NCBI RefSeq assembly: GCF_019492185.1
Contig: NZ_JAICCF010000001.1
Coordinates: 1,922,001 to 1,986,000 of the forward strand
Origin: Chitinophaga rhizophila
GTDB taxonomy: Bacteria; Bacteroidota; Bacteroidia; Chitinophagales; Chitinophagaceae
DNA length: 64,000 bases
Reading direction: 5' to 3'
Part shown: in pieces, positions 51,511 through 59,856 of the stretch
How positions within the stretch are numbered: position 1 is the stretch's first letter
Layout: each line of letters opens with the position of its first letter
Translations under genes and position numbers: made by a program
The notes under the pieces: generated by a model
The model's database searches: none
Seen by the model: the letters and a program-made list of their open reading frames with translations, nothing else
Told to the model about the DNA's origin: nothing

Positions 51511-52770
51511 ATGCGTAAAAAGACCAGGCTTACCGGCATACTGGCAATTATTATTGGTCTGTTATTCTTTGGAGGACTGCTATATATCATCTTCTCGACG
51601 ATGAACAAATACAGCAGGATAAGCGCCCAAAGCGATGCTGTGATTTATAGGCAGGGCAGCACAACAATACTGGCTACTGTTGTCAAGAAGTTCAACGCTC
51701 ATTCCGTCACAAAAGGCGGCGGTACCACCAGCGTATCAGGTTCCACTACCTACTACGCATGCGGATACGATATTGCACATGGAGAAAAACGGTGGGAGGT
51801 AAAACTGAATGCCAGAAATGGTTCTGGCAAGAATTGGGGTGATGCAGTGTTATTAGGACAATCAGACAAATATCTTTTCTTTCTACGAAACGAGTTATAT
51901 GTAATCAGTAAAGAAAGCGGGGAACTGATTGCCCGCAATAAAGACCTGAAAGGTCTTGAAGGCAAGACTATGAATGAAAGCAGTATTTTCCCTGCATTTA
52001 TCAACAACTATGTATACGACGACTCCCTGCATGCGGTTGTTATAAAAGGCGCTGACGGACTGGCCTATCTGCTGGATGAAAACACCCTTGTTGCAAGACC
52101 AGCCAGTAACATACATGCAATCAGCTATTTTCGGCAACAACAGGAACGGCACCGTAAAGCAGCTATCAGCACTTACCAGGAGCAGCTGGTTACATTGACA
52201 AAAGCGGATGGCCAACTGTTCGCTTTTATGGATGATAATGACTATGAGTTACTGCAGGAGGGTATGGCGTTACCCTACGGCGCTTTGGAAGCTCCCAGAC
52301 GCTTTCTTTACACCACACAGCAGGATACTGCAATCGTATCGCTAAACAAGATAAATAATAAGGTATTTCTATATGGTGGCTTTCTGAAAGCACCCGGACA
52401 GGACAGCAATTTATTCTCCGTGAAGGAGCCTGAATTTTATAAAGCCGCTAACCAGTTACTTAGCAGGGGTAATCACCAGCAAAACATTCCGCTGAGGCTG
52501 CCGGGAGGTGGATACCTGGTGTTACACAAAGCGACGGTAGCACAACATGCGCCGCTATTACTTACCGCTATCGCTGCTGATGGTGATAAGCTATGGCATG
52601 TTGCTACCAGGTTAACTGGTATTAGCCAGGTGCGCAGGGCAGGTAACCAGCTTTATATACTCGGCGCTGATCACGGCGGCCGCTCCGGTGATGCAGACCA
52701 TATACTCCTGATTTCACTGTCTGATGGCAGGACTATCGACTACAATATCCGGTCGGATAAAACGGAATAA
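51511..52770 (+). CDS. membrane-anchored protein of unknown function
   Basis: The start at 51511 (419 aa) gives MRKKTR followed by a single transmembrane helix (about residues 8-28); the frame is open 11 codons further up. The rest is predicted periplasmic or extracellular, with repeated short beta-strand segments (GDAVLLGQSDKYLFFLRNELYVISKESGELIARN, VALPYGALEAP-like turns, GDKLWHVATRLTGISQVRRAGNQLYIL) resembling a beta-propeller of PQQ-like type. It may belong to the PA2928-like family, but this is a weak impression. One of two plus-strand genes in the window; it converges on the DUF1735 operon with a shared hairpin between. Confidence 0.6.
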   Translation: MRKKTRLTGILAIIIGLLFFGGLLYIIFSTMNKYSRISAQSDAVIYRQGSTTILATVVKKFNAHSVTKGGGTTSVSGSTTYYACGYDIAHGEKRWEVKLNARNGSGKNWGDAVLLGQSDKYLFFLRNELYVISKESGELIARNKDLKGLEGKTMNESSIFPAFINNYVYDDSLHAVVIKGADGLAYLLDENTLVARPASNIHAISYFRQQQERHRKAAISTYQEQLVTLTKADGQLFAFMDDNDYELLQEGMALPYGALEAPRRFLYTTQQDTAIVSLNKINNKVFLYGGFLKAPGQDSNLFSVKEPEFYKAANQLLSRGNHQQNIPLRLPGGGYLVLHKATVAQHAPLLLTAIAADGDKLWHVATRLTGISQVRRAGNQLYILGADHGGRSGDADHILLISLSDGRTIDYNIRSDKTE

Positions 52771-52780
52771 TCTCTTTAGA

Positions 52781-52813
52781 AAATAAAAGAAAGGCCGGCA
52801 CTCTTGCCGGCCT
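52781..52813 (-). terminator. terminator of the second SusCD operon
   Basis: A 9-bp perfect GC-rich stem (52792-52800 with 52805-52813, loop of 4) is followed on the minus strand by a T-rich run (complement of 52781-52791). It lies 41 nt after the DUF1735 stop and is convergent with the plus-strand gene, for which it may also serve. Confidence 0.75.
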
Positions 52814-52854
52814 GCGGATCTAAAACCTCCTGATTTTGAGGGAACAGGAAAACG

Positions 52855-54237
52855 TTAGGGGCGTTTTAACAATCGCCATTCAGCCAGCTGGAATAAGTCA
52901 CTGTTTCTGACAGCCGACACGTTCAGCCGGTAAAACTTATAAGCTACCTGGTTAGAAAATGTATACTTCACTGTCAGAAAACGGGAGCCAAAAGACTGAT
53001 CGGTACGCGTATCCAGCACTGTCCAGTCAGAGCCGTTATCAGAGCCTTCCAGTGTCCAGTTTTTCGGGTCACGTTCAGGTCCGTCATTTGCGGATGTCAG
53101 GGTATAGGCACCGGTTGTTTGCGGTGTGGCAAACTCCAGCTGCGCCCAGAGAGTTGAGAAGTTAAACAGCAGGAACTTGGAGTTGACGTTGTTGTCAATC
53201 AACTTGCCGGATGTCTCATTCGCATTGCTGGTATTCTCATATTGTGTTTTGAAACCAATATTGGTATTGGTAATATCTGTTTCAATCAACCTTGCAGGCT
53301 CCAGTTCCATTACAACAGTACTACGTGCTGTATCCAGCAGATGTTTGGTGGGACTGCTGAGTCGCAATGCCAATATAGGTTTATTGAGTTCGTATTTTCT
53401 CAACGATTCTGTCTTGATAACGAGGTCAAACCGGGCTGTATTCGTATTAGCCGGAAATGACAACGTAGAAGGAATAGTGTAGTCATCACCCTCTTTGAGT
53501 ATAACAGATTCCGGCAATGAGCCGTTATCTATTAATGCCTGTGCAGTATCTGCGCTTGCACTCACATTCACCGTAAATGCACCACCGGCTAACCCGGCCA
53601 GCGTTACACTAACCGGCAGTACTACCAGGCTGGTACCCAGGGTATGATCTGTGCCGGAGGGTTGTTTCAGGATGCTGCCACCGCCGGTGAAAGAGATATA
53701 GTGTATGTCTTCTTCTTTAATTATTTCCTTTGTATTAATCAGCAGCACAGCCATTTTCCCTGCGGCATCCAGCGTATTCTGTTTACCGGCATCGTCAAGC
53801 GCGATGGCTAGTGCAAGGGTTTTACCATAGAATCTTTCGATGGCCTGCATACTGATTTGCAAAGGTAGCGCTAGTGTATCTGTACCAAATCGCATCTCTG
53901 CTGATTTAGGTAGTTGATAATAATTCTCTTCCAGTAATACAGCATTGCCTAGTTGTCCGGCATCGATCATATGTTGCACGGTGTCGTTGTTAACCAGCAC
54001 ATCTACTGTAAAAATCTTTGGTGCAGTAGCAGACAACTGAATATTCACGGGAACATTCATGTAATCAATCGTGCGGGTATAGTTATTGCCCGAGGGGACA
54101 ATGATCTTTCCATTCGTACTGCGGATGGAGACGTTTACAGGCGACAGCTGCTCATCGTTGAACTTATTATCCTTTTTACAGGACAGTACTATGGACAGCG
54201 ATACTAATAACAGTGCAGGAAATATATTGCGGCTCAT
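52855..54237 (-). CDS. DUF1735 lipoprotein with F5/8-type C-terminal domain
   Basis: A 460-aa protein. The start is placed at the ATG at 54237, because this gives an SPII signal (MSRNIFPALLLVSLSIVLSC, Cys20); the frame runs 23 codons further. Two DUF1735-type beta-domains (about 35-150 and 180-300) share the pattern VxLxxGxxYxLPxxxxFxxxxxTxxxxLxI. A discoidin-like domain with Trp-rich strands (KFLLFNFSTLWAQLEF, DPKNWTLEGSDNGSDWTVLDTR) occupies about 330-460. Likely a surface glycan-binding protein, the last gene of the second SusCD operon, 31 nt after its neighbour. Confidence 0.82.
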   Translation of the reverse strand: MSRNIFPALLLVSLSIVLSCKKDNKFNDEQLSPVNVSIRSTNGKIIVPSGNNYTRTIDYMNVPVNIQLSATAPKIFTVDVLVNNDTVQHMIDAGQLGNAVLLEENYYQLPKSAEMRFGTDTLALPLQISMQAIERFYGKTLALAIALDDAGKQNTLDAAGKMAVLLINTKEIIKEEDIHYISFTGGGSILKQPSGTDHTLGTSLVVLPVSVTLAGLAGGAFTVNVSASADTAQALIDNGSLPESVILKEGDDYTIPSTLSFPANTNTARFDLVIKTESLRKYELNKPILALRLSSPTKHLLDTARSTVVMELEPARLIETDITNTNIGFKTQYENTSNANETSGKLIDNNVNSKFLLFNFSTLWAQLEFATPQTTGAYTLTSANDGPERDPKNWTLEGSDNGSDWTVLDTRTDQSFGSRFLTVKYTFSNQVAYKFYRLNVSAVRNSDLFQLAEWRLLKRP

Positions 54238-54268
54238 ATCAGCGTATTTGCGATTTAATAATTCAGGT

Positions 54269-55993
54269 TCAGATGGTCGCGTAAGGCGTAACCCATACTC
54301 GTCCATCCATCTGCCACCTGGTGTCTGCGGCGATCTGCAACCAGTTTAGTATCTGCCGGGCTACATCTACCGGTTGCGGCACCAGTTGTGTCAGGTTAGT
54401 AGCTGTACTGGGGCACATCAGGTCATTGAAGTCATCCCATTGGTAAGCGCCATGTAATACGAAGTCATGCTGATATTCCGACTGATCTTTGAACACGCCT
54501 CCGAAACCGTCCCGGCATGGCCAGTAACCAATGAGGTAATCCCTGTAGGGGTGTGAGGAAGGTAATTCGTCAGCGCATACATATGCTTTGATCACGCTGT
54601 CAGGTAGTGCTGCTCTCCAAAACCGGATTTCGGTGATATTGGCGTTAAGCCAACGGTTATCATCAACAACATTACCGGGCACCCAGCCTAGTGTGAGGGG
54701 CGCGTCTGTATCAAAATTACCATAGGAGGTAATTTCCTGTTCGGTATTGAAGTTACCGTCAGTGAACAGGCGGATGAAGCGTTTGTTATCACGATTCAGG
54801 AATACTGCTGTCAGGTCGTGCCACTTACCGTCGCTGATATTTGCGCCGGTTACCATATTGAAGCCGGCGCCTGATTGTCCGTAGTGTACGCCCCAGGCAT
54901 TTGTCTCAAGAGACATGCTCCAGCCGGTATTTTTCCACCAGTCCAGTGACAGGTTATTACCGATAATATTTGGATAGGTATAGGAATAGTCTCCGTAGAT
55001 AGTCTTATTTTTTTTGATTTTGAGGGCAATGGTTACCTGGTTGGTTTTACCCAGGTTCAGATCTTCCTTGCCCTTATCGATGGTCGCATATACAGCTTCT
55101 GCGGCCGTCTTGCCATACAGGCGTACTGATTTGCCGGTATAACGTGCGCCGGTATAAGGGCGATCAATAAAGCTGGGCATATAACGGGTAGAATAGAAGA
55201 TCGTGAAGGTATTTATTTTAGGATTACTGAGGATGGTACCGTCATCTTCGTCGGGTGAGATCTGATAGGAACCGCCATTGCCGGAAGTGATAATAACCAG
55301 CCAGTTTTCCTGTGAATAGCTTTTCCTTCGCCTGAGTGCGTCCATGATATCGCCTATATAATCGTCTATCTGAAGGATAGCATTTTTATATTCCGGAATG
55401 CTGATGTCATATCCGTAATTGTTACCGGCAACTGCCACCTGGTGAAACTGTCCGAATACCAAGCCGGCAGTGTCTATTTTCAGTTCATCCAGGATTGCCT
55501 GCCTGGTAGCATTATCGTCATTACCGAAGGTACGGTTCACATCCGCATCTGTGATGAGCATTTTACCCAATGAGTCGCTGGAGCTATAGGCAGCTACGCG
55601 AAATGCAGGCATCCGGTCTTTAATGTATTTGAATATGACAGGATACTGTGACAACTTGTTATCACTGAAATCACTTTTCACAACACCATGTTTTTCTTTC
55701 CGTACACCGGTGAGTAGGTCAGCCCAGCCTGTTGCAGTGAGGTGCAAGGTATCGCTCACACTATTCCACGAATAGATGGCATTATCTGCCAGCGCCAACA
55801 GGTTAGCCCCTTGTGCTTTTCTTACAGATTCTCCGCGTGCACCATCTATCACCAGGAACAATATCTTGGGCTGTTTGCCTGTTACGCCAGTAGTGTCAAC
55901 ATATTCCCTGTCTTCAAGCAGTCGGTCAAAGCCTTTATTACAGGCTGTAAAAAGTATACCGATGATGAGTATCAGCCAACTGAACTTCTTCAT
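54269..55993 (-). CDS. AlkP-superfamily-like lipoprotein with LamG/DUF4983, probable pseudoenzyme
   Basis: A 574-aa lipoprotein (lipobox LFTAC, Cys18). Residues about 40-330 have the alkaline phosphatase/phosphodiesterase fold: FLVIDGARG (metal Asp50) and the nucleophile region LTATGWADLLTGV (Thr86). The other metal-binding motifs are lost: the usual D-x-x-G-H is replaced in FGQFHQVAVAGNN (A187, N191), and S-D-H-G is SGNGG (G238, N239). Residues about 335-480 are a concanavalin/LamG fold (SLDWWKNTGWSMSLETNAWGVHYG, WHDLTAVFLNRDNKRFIRLF), and the end matches DUF4983. It probably binds a glycan or phosphorylated ligand without catalysis. Confidence 0.8.
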   Translation of the reverse strand: MKKFSWLILIIGILFTACNKGFDRLLEDREYVDTTGVTGKQPKILFLVIDGARGESVRKAQGANLLALADNAIYSWNSVSDTLHLTATGWADLLTGVRKEKHGVVKSDFSDNKLSQYPVIFKYIKDRMPAFRVAAYSSSDSLGKMLITDADVNRTFGNDDNATRQAILDELKIDTAGLVFGQFHQVAVAGNNYGYDISIPEYKNAILQIDDYIGDIMDALRRRKSYSQENWLVIITSGNGGSYQISPDEDDGTILSNPKINTFTIFYSTRYMPSFIDRPYTGARYTGKSVRLYGKTAAEAVYATIDKGKEDLNLGKTNQVTIALKIKKNKTIYGDYSYTYPNIIGNNLSLDWWKNTGWSMSLETNAWGVHYGQSGAGFNMVTGANISDGKWHDLTAVFLNRDNKRFIRLFTDGNFNTEQEITSYGNFDTDAPLTLGWVPGNVVDDNRWLNANITEIRFWRAALPDSVIKAYVCADELPSSHPYRDYLIGYWPCRDGFGGVFKDQSEYQHDFVLHGAYQWDDFNDLMCPSTATNLTQLVPQPVDVARQILNWLQIAADTRWQMDGRVWVTPYATI

Positions 55994-56010
55994 ATAAGCG
56001 GTTATTATTT

Positions 56011-57582
56011 TTATTTGAATAAGAGACGGACCACGTTCCCGATTTCTTTTTCATTGAAGCGGTTGAACCGTCCCATGATCAGGGCTTGTATTTGTCCGGA
56101 GCTATTGGTGGTCTCAAGTAGCTGAACGAGGGTACCTGAGAAATCACCGGTATTATTATACCCTGGTGCCAGCTTACCTTTACTGTCAAGTATCATAAAG
56201 CCGCTCCGGTGTACACCGTCATAACGGGTAAATCCACCGTTGACTACGATCATTCCGTTGCTTAATTGCTGTGCGGCCCAGTAGCTTTCGTTGCTGGCTT
56301 TGCCGAGGGCCCTGAACTGTTCATCAGGCGTACCATCTTCACGCAACAGGACTAATCCATCCGCAGGAGAGCTATCAAACTTTTTGAATTGGCCGGCCAG
56401 CACAAAGCGTCTGGTGACTTCATTAAATCGAATAGAGCCGATTGTATTGTCAGCACCGCTGCCTCCGAAGCCTGCATCCAGCGTACCGTCGTTGTTAATA
56501 CGGGCTATATAAGGTGCAGGCAGACCATTATAGCGGGTGAAGCGTCCGACTATAATGATTTTACCATCTGCCTGCTGATAAGCGTCTGTAACAGGGCCGT
56601 TAGGGCCGTCGAAGCTTCTGTGCCGGGTCAGATCATAATTAAATGAAGAGTCCAGCGAGCCATCGGGGTGGAAGCGTATCAGCTGACGTACCAGTATACT
56701 GTCAGTAATCAGGGAGTCGCGTTCCTGGCGGTAGTCGGATTTACCATATACAAACTGCAGGTAGTAATTAAAACGACCGATAGCAGTGATACGGTTATTA
56801 TGTACAAATACTTTAGAGATGTGCCCATCTGTACCGCCATTGAATGAAGGAACGGTATCCCTGTCGGTAAAGGTCTTGACGTTAACAGAGTCCAGCGACC
56901 CGTTACTGTTCAGCACCGTAATATTATGTATTTCCGCCTGGTGGATATCATAAGAAGCGAAGCTACCGGCTACTACCAGCTTACCATTGGGTAGCGCTGC
57001 AATGCTGTTAAGAGAGCCGTCTGCACCTCTTCCAGACTGCAGCGTACGATCCATTTCACCATCCCTGGAAGTGAGTACAATTCTGCTGATGGGGCGTACA
57101 ATACCTTTGCGTTCATAGTCAAGGAAATCGCCTACGAGCAACAGCCTGCCATCCGCAAAGCGGTGTACATCATTTACCCAGTTATTAGCGCCTACAACGA
57201 CCTTGTAGTTATTATCAATATCGAGGTTACCTCTTACCCTGAATAGCGGACCAAAAAAGATCTGATCTCCTATTGTTACAGAAGTTACACCTGTACTTGC
57301 CGTTACCGGAACTTTTACCTGTATGCCGGCAGAATCTACATTGACGATTTCGCCGGGTTCACTATTAAAATTGAACTTCAAAACATCCTTATGTTTGAGC
57401 AGTCCTTTTCCACGGAACTTTATAGTAGTACCGGGGCCTGCTTCAGAAGGAGCCGGAATTTCAGTACTCAGCTGTACTCCTAACGGATCTTTACCTCCCG
57501 CATACGGATCAGTATACTTTTCGTCTTTTTCGCAGGCTGCCATGACAAGCATCAGCAGTACTGCACTGGTAATCATTTTCAT
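56011..57582 (-). CDS. IPT/TIG plus delta-60-repeat lipoprotein
   Basis: A 523-aa lipoprotein (lipobox MAAC, Cys17). Residues about 40-115 are an IPT/TIG Ig-like domain (IPAPSEAGPGTTIKFRGKGLLKHKDVLKFN in separate strands). Residues about 125-520 contain several delta-60 repeats, seen as DGSLNSIAALPNGKLVVAGSF, ADGKIIIVGRFTRYNG, NDGTLDAGFGGSG and DGTPDEQFRALG, forming a beta-propeller. Occupies the SusE/F-like position, 17 nt on each side. Predicted surface-exposed ligand binding. No enzyme motif. Confidence 0.83.
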   Translation of the reverse strand: MKMITSAVLLMLVMAACEKDEKYTDPYAGGKDPLGVQLSTEIPAPSEAGPGTTIKFRGKGLLKHKDVLKFNFNSEPGEIVNVDSAGIQVKVPVTASTGVTSVTIGDQIFFGPLFRVRGNLDIDNNYKVVVGANNWVNDVHRFADGRLLLVGDFLDYERKGIVRPISRIVLTSRDGEMDRTLQSGRGADGSLNSIAALPNGKLVVAGSFASYDIHQAEIHNITVLNSNGSLDSVNVKTFTDRDTVPSFNGGTDGHISKVFVHNNRITAIGRFNYYLQFVYGKSDYRQERDSLITDSILVRQLIRFHPDGSLDSSFNYDLTRHRSFDGPNGPVTDAYQQADGKIIIVGRFTRYNGLPAPYIARINNDGTLDAGFGGSGADNTIGSIRFNEVTRRFVLAGQFKKFDSSPADGLVLLREDGTPDEQFRALGKASNESYWAAQQLSNGMIVVNGGFTRYDGVHRSGFMILDSKGKLAPGYNNTGDFSGTLVQLLETTNSSGQIQALIMGRFNRFNEKEIGNVVRLLFK

Positions 57583-57599
57583 ATGCTACAGGCGTTTAA

Positions 57600-58301
57600 T
57601 CAACCTCCGTTTTCCATGTAGGAAATCACATCGGCCAGGAAGAGATAGGGGTCAAAACCGAAATAATAGTGATTGGTATTGAGGGCATGTACTACCCCAT
57701 TACTGGTTGTAATGTTACAGGATGCTACATACTCTATAGTCCAGTTATCCCGGGGTCTGGCCGGGTCGGGTATCCAGGCGAGGGTAAGTTGCCGGTAGCC
57801 CACATATTTCACTCCATTGTCGGTATTGAATACCACGCCGATATTCATCGGCGTACCGAACCAGGACAGGTATCCCTGGCCAGGATATGTATTGAGCAGG
57901 TCATAGTCTATCTGCGGATAATCTTTCAGTTCATTGCGGCCGTGGAACATGTACATCTGCAGGTATTTCTGCCATACAGGCCGGGGCACGTCTGCCAACG
58001 TTTTAAGCGTATCATATCCCTGCATGTAAAGCTGTTCGTTTAATAACTGCATAAGTCTTAAGACACTTCTGTCAGTAGGTGCAAAGAACGTCAGCGTATC
58101 AGCATTGAACACTTCTTCCATACCTGCCAGTCTGACGATAGTGGCGACAGAGTCAAAATAAAATGGAACAGCATCCAGGTAGTCCAGCGAAGTACCATTA
58201 AACGCAGGTTCGTGAGTACCTGAGTCCTGGTAATATTTATCTTTTCCACAGGCGCTGCACACAAGTAACAGCGCTATGATCGGATATAGTATTGTGCGCA
58301 T
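57600..58301 (-). CDS. fasciclin-domain lipoprotein
   Basis: A 233-aa lipoprotein (lipobox VCSAC, Cys18). Most of the protein is one fasciclin (FAS1) domain: LDYLDAVPFYFDSVATIVRLAGMEEVF, LTFFAPTDRSVLRLM and a C-terminal NITTSNGVVHALNTNHYYF that matches the usual GVIHVID end. Fasciclin lipoproteins are frequent neighbours of SusCD and are thought to mediate surface contacts. 10 nt after SusD and 17 nt before the IPT gene. Confidence 0.88.
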   Translation of the reverse strand: MRTILYPIIALLLVCSACGKDKYYQDSGTHEPAFNGTSLDYLDAVPFYFDSVATIVRLAGMEEVFNADTLTFFAPTDRSVLRLMQLLNEQLYMQGYDTLKTLADVPRPVWQKYLQMYMFHGRNELKDYPQIDYDLLNTYPGQGYLSWFGTPMNIGVVFNTDNGVKYVGYRQLTLAWIPDPARPRDNWTIEYVASCNITTSNGVVHALNTNHYYFGFDPYLFLADVISYMENGG

Positions 58302-58311
58302 AAAACTGTTT

Positions 58312-59838
58312 TTATCTTAACCAATAGTTGTTCAGTTGCATGTAAGGGTTGTTATCGAGTGCAGCGGTGTTGATAGGCCAGGTCCATCCGCCGTTATCGA
58401 ACTGTGCCTGAGTAAGTGGATAGTAACACCATTGCTGATTGGTAACGCGGCCGGTGCGTACCAGGTCGAAGTAATAGTGTCCTTCCATCATGAGTTCTTT
58501 GGCTCTTTCAGTGAAGATGGCATCTTTCACCGCCTGCAGGGTACCGCCCCGGTATGCCGGCGTCCTGGCCCTTTGGCGGATTATGTTCATCAGATTAACC
58601 GCTTCATCCGGTCTATTAAGCTCTGCCAGTGCTTCTGCTCTTAACAGGACAGCGCCGGCGTATCTTAACACAATGAGGTTGTTATCCACATTCACATCAG
58701 AATTACCCTGTTCGTACAAGCTGTTATATTTAAGGAACATGAATGTGCCGTCATTGGCAAACATCTGTGAGTCAAACCACATTTCTATACGTGCATCAGG
58801 TACACCGGAAGGATACAGTCGGCGCAGGTATTCAGCGCGGAAATAGGTAAAGCTGTATTGGTGTCCGTTTGCAGGACGTTTGTAGGGATAGTGTACTACA
58901 AATTCAGACAGGTCATTCCATTTTTCTGCCAGTCCTTCTCCGTAGTTGGAACTGATCACGATATCAAACAGACTTTCTCTTGAGCGGCCTTTAAAAATAG
59001 TGAAAGACTCTTCCATTGGCAGCAGCATATAAGCGCCGCTTTCCATCAGTTCCTGGCCCAGATCGGCTGTGGCCTGGTAATGTTTCTGCGCATTGGCTTT
59101 ATCAAAGCCGGCATTCCACATATGGAACTCCATTAACAGGGCGATAGCTGAACCTCTGCTGGCACGGGCACCCTGGTAGGCAGGCTCGTTGAATGTCCAG
59201 GGAAGATCTGCTAATGTGGCATTCAGTTCTGTAATACAGTTATCTACCACGGTCACCATTTTCTCTCTGGGCAGTGGCGACTGGTGATAAGCGTCAGTAT
59301 AATATACCACATCGCCCCAGAGTCTTACCATGATAAAATATGCCATGCAGCGCATGAAGGTAGCTTCTGCGATATAGGCCTTTTTACGGTCTTCAGTCAG
59401 GTCGGGAATAGCCCGCCTGTTAATTTCATATATAAGGATATTACAGGCCTGTATAACACGGTAAAAGGGCTTCCAGTCAGCAAGCATATGCAAGTCGAAG
59501 ATGTCCCAAAATTCCTTACCCGCAGGCCGGTAAATAACCGGTATCAATTCATTCCTTGATACAAACTCCACAAATGTCCTGTCAGATCCATCACTTTTAG
59601 GTGACATAGCGAGCATACCACCCCTGGCTTCTCCGGCAAGTGCAAACAGCGGACAGGAGCCTGTCGCATCTCTGAACAAACCGTATAAGTCCCATGCATT
59701 ATCTTCCACATCTTTCACTGATTTGAAAAAAGTGTTTCCTGACAGCCGGTCCAGCGGCTCCACATTCAGGAACTTCTTACACCCGTACTGACTTATCAGC
59801 AGCAGGCAGGCAGTTATATAAATAAACCTCCGGAACAT
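58312..59838 (-). CDS. SusD/RagB-family lipoprotein (second system)
   Basis: A 508-aa SusD homologue with lipobox QYGC (Cys20), followed by KKFLNVEPLDRLSGNTFF, a typical SusD start. Inner motifs: AEATFMRCMAYFIMVRLWGDVVYYTD, LLRAEALAELNRPDEAVNLMNIIRQRA and TERAKELMMEGHYYFDLVRTGRV. C-terminal DNNPYMQLNNYWLR is also standard. Partner of the SusC-like gene 18 nt upstream. The substrate is not indicated, since no hydrolase lies in the operon. Confidence 0.95.
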   Translation of the reverse strand: MFRRFIYITACLLLISQYGCKKFLNVEPLDRLSGNTFFKSVKDVEDNAWDLYGLFRDATGSCPLFALAGEARGGMLAMSPKSDGSDRTFVEFVSRNELIPVIYRPAGKEFWDIFDLHMLADWKPFYRVIQACNILIYEINRRAIPDLTEDRKKAYIAEATFMRCMAYFIMVRLWGDVVYYTDAYHQSPLPREKMVTVVDNCITELNATLADLPWTFNEPAYQGARASRGSAIALLMEFHMWNAGFDKANAQKHYQATADLGQELMESGAYMLLPMEESFTIFKGRSRESLFDIVISSNYGEGLAEKWNDLSEFVVHYPYKRPANGHQYSFTYFRAEYLRRLYPSGVPDARIEMWFDSQMFANDGTFMFLKYNSLYEQGNSDVNVDNNLIVLRYAGAVLLRAEALAELNRPDEAVNLMNIIRQRARTPAYRGGTLQAVKDAIFTERAKELMMEGHYYFDLVRTGRVTNQQWCYYPLTQAQFDNGGWTWPINTAALDNNPYMQLNNYWLR

Positions 59839-59856
59839 AGCAATACATTTTAAACG

